Positions 61,500 to 64,000 of a DNA stretch of 64,000 nucleotides are shown piece by piece (position 1 is the stretch's first letter; every line of letters starts with the position of its first letter). Under the pieces are notes generated by a model, which was not told where the DNA came from, did not search any database, and saw nothing but the letters and a program-made list of their open reading frames with translations. This stretch comes from Blasia pusilla (Eukaryota; Marchantiophyta; Marchantiopsida; Blasiales), in assembly GCA_050084515.1 (NCBI GenBank), contig CM114272.1:5580001-5644000 (forward strand), in the 5' to 3' direction. Position numbers and translations under genes: made by a program.

Positions 61500-62410
61500 T
61501 GAGATTGTCGGGATATAAATCAGTATATATGTTGAGTTTGAAGTTTTGGGGATATATATTAGTATATATGATAATTGGAGGATATAAATTAGTATATATG
61601 GTGAGTTTGAGGTTTTGGGGATATATATATTAATATATATGGTGATTGAGATTTTGGGGGATATAAATTAGTATATATGGGGAGTTTGAGGTTTTGGGGA
61701 TATATATTAATATATATGGTGAGTTTGAGGTTTTGGGAGATATAAATTAGCATATATGATGAGTTTGAGGTTTTACGGATATATATTAGTATATATGGTT
61801 AGTTTGAGGTTTTGGGGATATATATTAGTATATATGGTGATTGAGGTTTAGGGGAATATAAATTAGTATGTATGGCGAGTTTGAAGTTTTGGGGACATAT
61901 ATTAGTATATATGATGAGTTTGAGGTTTTGGGGATATATATTAGTATAGATGGTGAGTTTGAGGTTTTGGGATATATATTAGTATATATGGTGAGTTTGA
62001 GGTTTAGGAGGATATATATTAGTATATTTGGTGAGTTTGAGGTTTTGGGGATATATATTAGTATATATGGTGAGTTTGAGGTTTTGGGTATATATATTAG
62101 TATATATGGTGAGTTTGGGGAGAAACTCGCTTATCTCGAGGATTAGTATATATGGTGAGTTTGGGGGGGTATATATTAGTATATATGGTGAGTTTGGGGG
62201 GATATATATTAATATATATGGTGAGTTTGGAGCTGGAGATGCCCGTCATTAATGTATATGGTGAGTTTGGGGCTTGAAGACTTGGAGATTAACTCAAATG
62301 GGTTTTGGGGGATATATATTAGTATATATGGTGAGTTTGGGGCTTGAAGACTTGGAGATTAACTCAAATGGGTTTTGGGGGATAAATTAGTATATATGGT
62401 GAGTTTGGAC
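61500..62410. repeat. AT-rich 38-39-bp minisatellite, about 20 copies
   Basis: The unit is approximately GGATATATATTAGTATATAT followed by GGTGAGTTTGAGGTTTTGG, with variants (TTAATATATAT, GTGATTGAGG). At the right end a longer version including GGGCTTGAAGACTTGGAGAT is duplicated at about 62270 and 62340. It encodes repetitive ISIYGEFEVLG-type frames on the plus strand, which are artefacts of the unit length. Confidence 0.95.
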
Positions 62411-64000
62411 CTTGAGATGTCAATCATCTATACTATTATTGGAGAGTGCCTTCTCAGCCGCATTGAGCTTGGTTTCTTACACCTGGATTTTTCAGCCACT
62501 TACTTTTTGCCACATGTCTAAGCAGTTCTTCCCTAATGAAGAGTAGTGAGTTTTAGACCTCGCATGCTTCCGGCACAATTTCGAACTTAAGCTTCATTAT
62601 TATAACGACATTTGAAATTCGATAGTGAAAACTGTTAAGATCTTTTAAATGAGGGCTGTCGATGAGATAAGTTTAGGGACGGTTGAACGGTTGCGAGGCG
62701 ACTACGGTTTTGCAGCTTTGAGCATCAAAAGTATTTATTGAGGTCACTTTACTGTAGAAGGAAGTTCATACATATGCAAGTAGGTGTTCATTTCATTACT
62801 TGCTGCCATGTCTTTTCCAGCTTTATTTAGCTTTCAATAGGTTAATACATACGTAGACACTCTTTGTAGGATGGTTGCATCTGAGTTCTACAAACTTTTG
62901 CACACTTCATCTCAATTTTTGCTAGAACTAACTTATGTGCATTGTGTATCTCAGGGTTCACTACAAAACTCCAGATTGATAAAGCCTCCGAGTTCTCAAC
63001 TGCAACATCTTTGAAGTCGCAACACCAAGCATTTTCTCCTCGGATTGACTTTGAGTGGATAATCACAGGCTCTATCTCTGCAACACTCTTCACAAGGTCC
63101 CAGGTGGGTGCAATCTACCTTTGCAAGATCTACAATATAAGATCGCTCCAAGTGGTACCACCTCTGGTGCAAGAACTTTGAACTCGCTGAACAAGCCGGA
63201 AGATCTTTGAATTGCTTTTTGAGTCGAATGTCTCCCCCCTGGCTGTGGACCTATCAACGAAGGTCACCACTCAGCCCCATCTCTTCAACAGTCTTCACAA
63301 GGTCTAGCTCTACATGCATCTTAACATGGCAGAACTTATCAGTAGACATGAGGCAATGGGCTACACACCGTTGGACCCCGCCGTAGGATTTGCATCATTG
63401 CGATGCAACGATGCAAATTTTTGAATTAATATTTTCTACAAATAAAATTTCGGATTTAAATTCAAAAAACATCTATAAGATTATATGTTTATTAGATTTT
63501 AAAAAAATTTGGTAGAGATCCTTCCTCTCTACTCTCCTTCCAATTTCTAACTAATTTTCATATTTTTAAGCAATAATAATTTATAATTCCTACTTATTTT
63601 TTAATATTTCTTGCATGTTATGTAGATGGTGAGTGGGAGTCACATGATTATGGAGAGACAGCCGCTCGCTGTTATTACAAATACAAGAGTTCCAATACAA
63701 AGTTCAACAAGACCAATTGCTAAATTAAAGAACACTTCTCCGATGTAAGACTAATTCATTTATGCCATATCTTTGAATTTTGGATTTCTTTGATGAGCAT
63801 GTCTTATCGATCCCTCCACTCTTGAGTACTTGCATTACATGATTAGTATTGAATCCATGCTTTAATATTTCATTCGCATACTTCTTTTGCCATCAAATCC
63901 TATGAACTTGCGTAACTTCAAAAAATTGATGCAGGCAAAGGCTCAACAAAGAAGGCGTGCCTATCATAAGGGAATTTTAGGATAACAGAGAAACATAGCA
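62411..64000. other. no recognisable gene
   Basis: AT-rich to the end of the window. A short palindrome ATTTGCATC...GATGCAAAT lies at 63388-63418. The open frames 62842-63093 (-) and 62942-63181 (+) overlap each other and show no domain. Confidence 0.4.

Noticed and set aside
61868-62146. Plus-strand frame with repeated ISIYGEFEVLG
   Set aside because: It arises from the AT-rich minisatellite; neighbouring units with indels break it, and there is no start context or splice evidence.

Overview
This window looks like nuclear DNA of a land plant. Three kinds of evidence point that way. The genes are broken by spliceosomal introns with GT-AG borders. There is a standard plant tRNA-Phe(GAA). The three protein genes I can rebuild belong to typical plant families: a subtilisin-like serine protease, a WW/zinc-ribbon regulator of the CFL1/GIR type, and a secreted single-domain PLAT protein. 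I cannot narrow the species. Most of the sequence is non-coding, moderately AT-rich and full of degenerate tandem repeats and fold-back sequences. Remnants of LTR retrotransposons sit at the left end.

Layout: 1-4.7 kb holds a decayed Ty3/gypsy integrase (+), a perfect 56-bp palindrome, a 48-bp triplicate repeat and a possible Ty1/copia remnant (-). 4.7-12 kb has no gene I recognise, only fold-backs and a 172-bp tandem duplication. 12,178-22,404 (+) is a subtilase gene of about 11 exons; signal peptide, I9 propeptide, S8 catalytic triad, PA region and Fn3-like C-terminus can all be read across splice sites that agree in phase. Most of its long introns hold a separate minisatellite family. 24,881-26,663 (-) is a two-exon CFL1/GIR-like gene with half a WW domain. 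27-36 kb is almost wholly a succession of unrelated minisatellites. 38.5-39.5 kb has a perfect 41-bp hairpin and a larger inverted repeat. 40.8-42.7 kb (-) is a PLAT pseudogene, and 49.0-53.1 kb (-) is its intact two-exon paralog. 53-61 kb shows no recognisable gene. 61,379-61,451 (+) is tRNA-Phe, lying between two minisatellites.

The genes do not form a pathway. The subtilase and the PLAT protein should both enter the secretory pathway (signal peptides), while the CFL1/GIR-like protein is probably a nuclear co-repressor adaptor. The most unusual property of the window is architectural: about 20 short arrays, each with its own unit (36 to about 130 bp) and not obviously related to one another, fill introns and intergenic space, along with at least ten fold-backs with near-perfect arms. 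I found no CRISPR, operon or other prokaryotic system.
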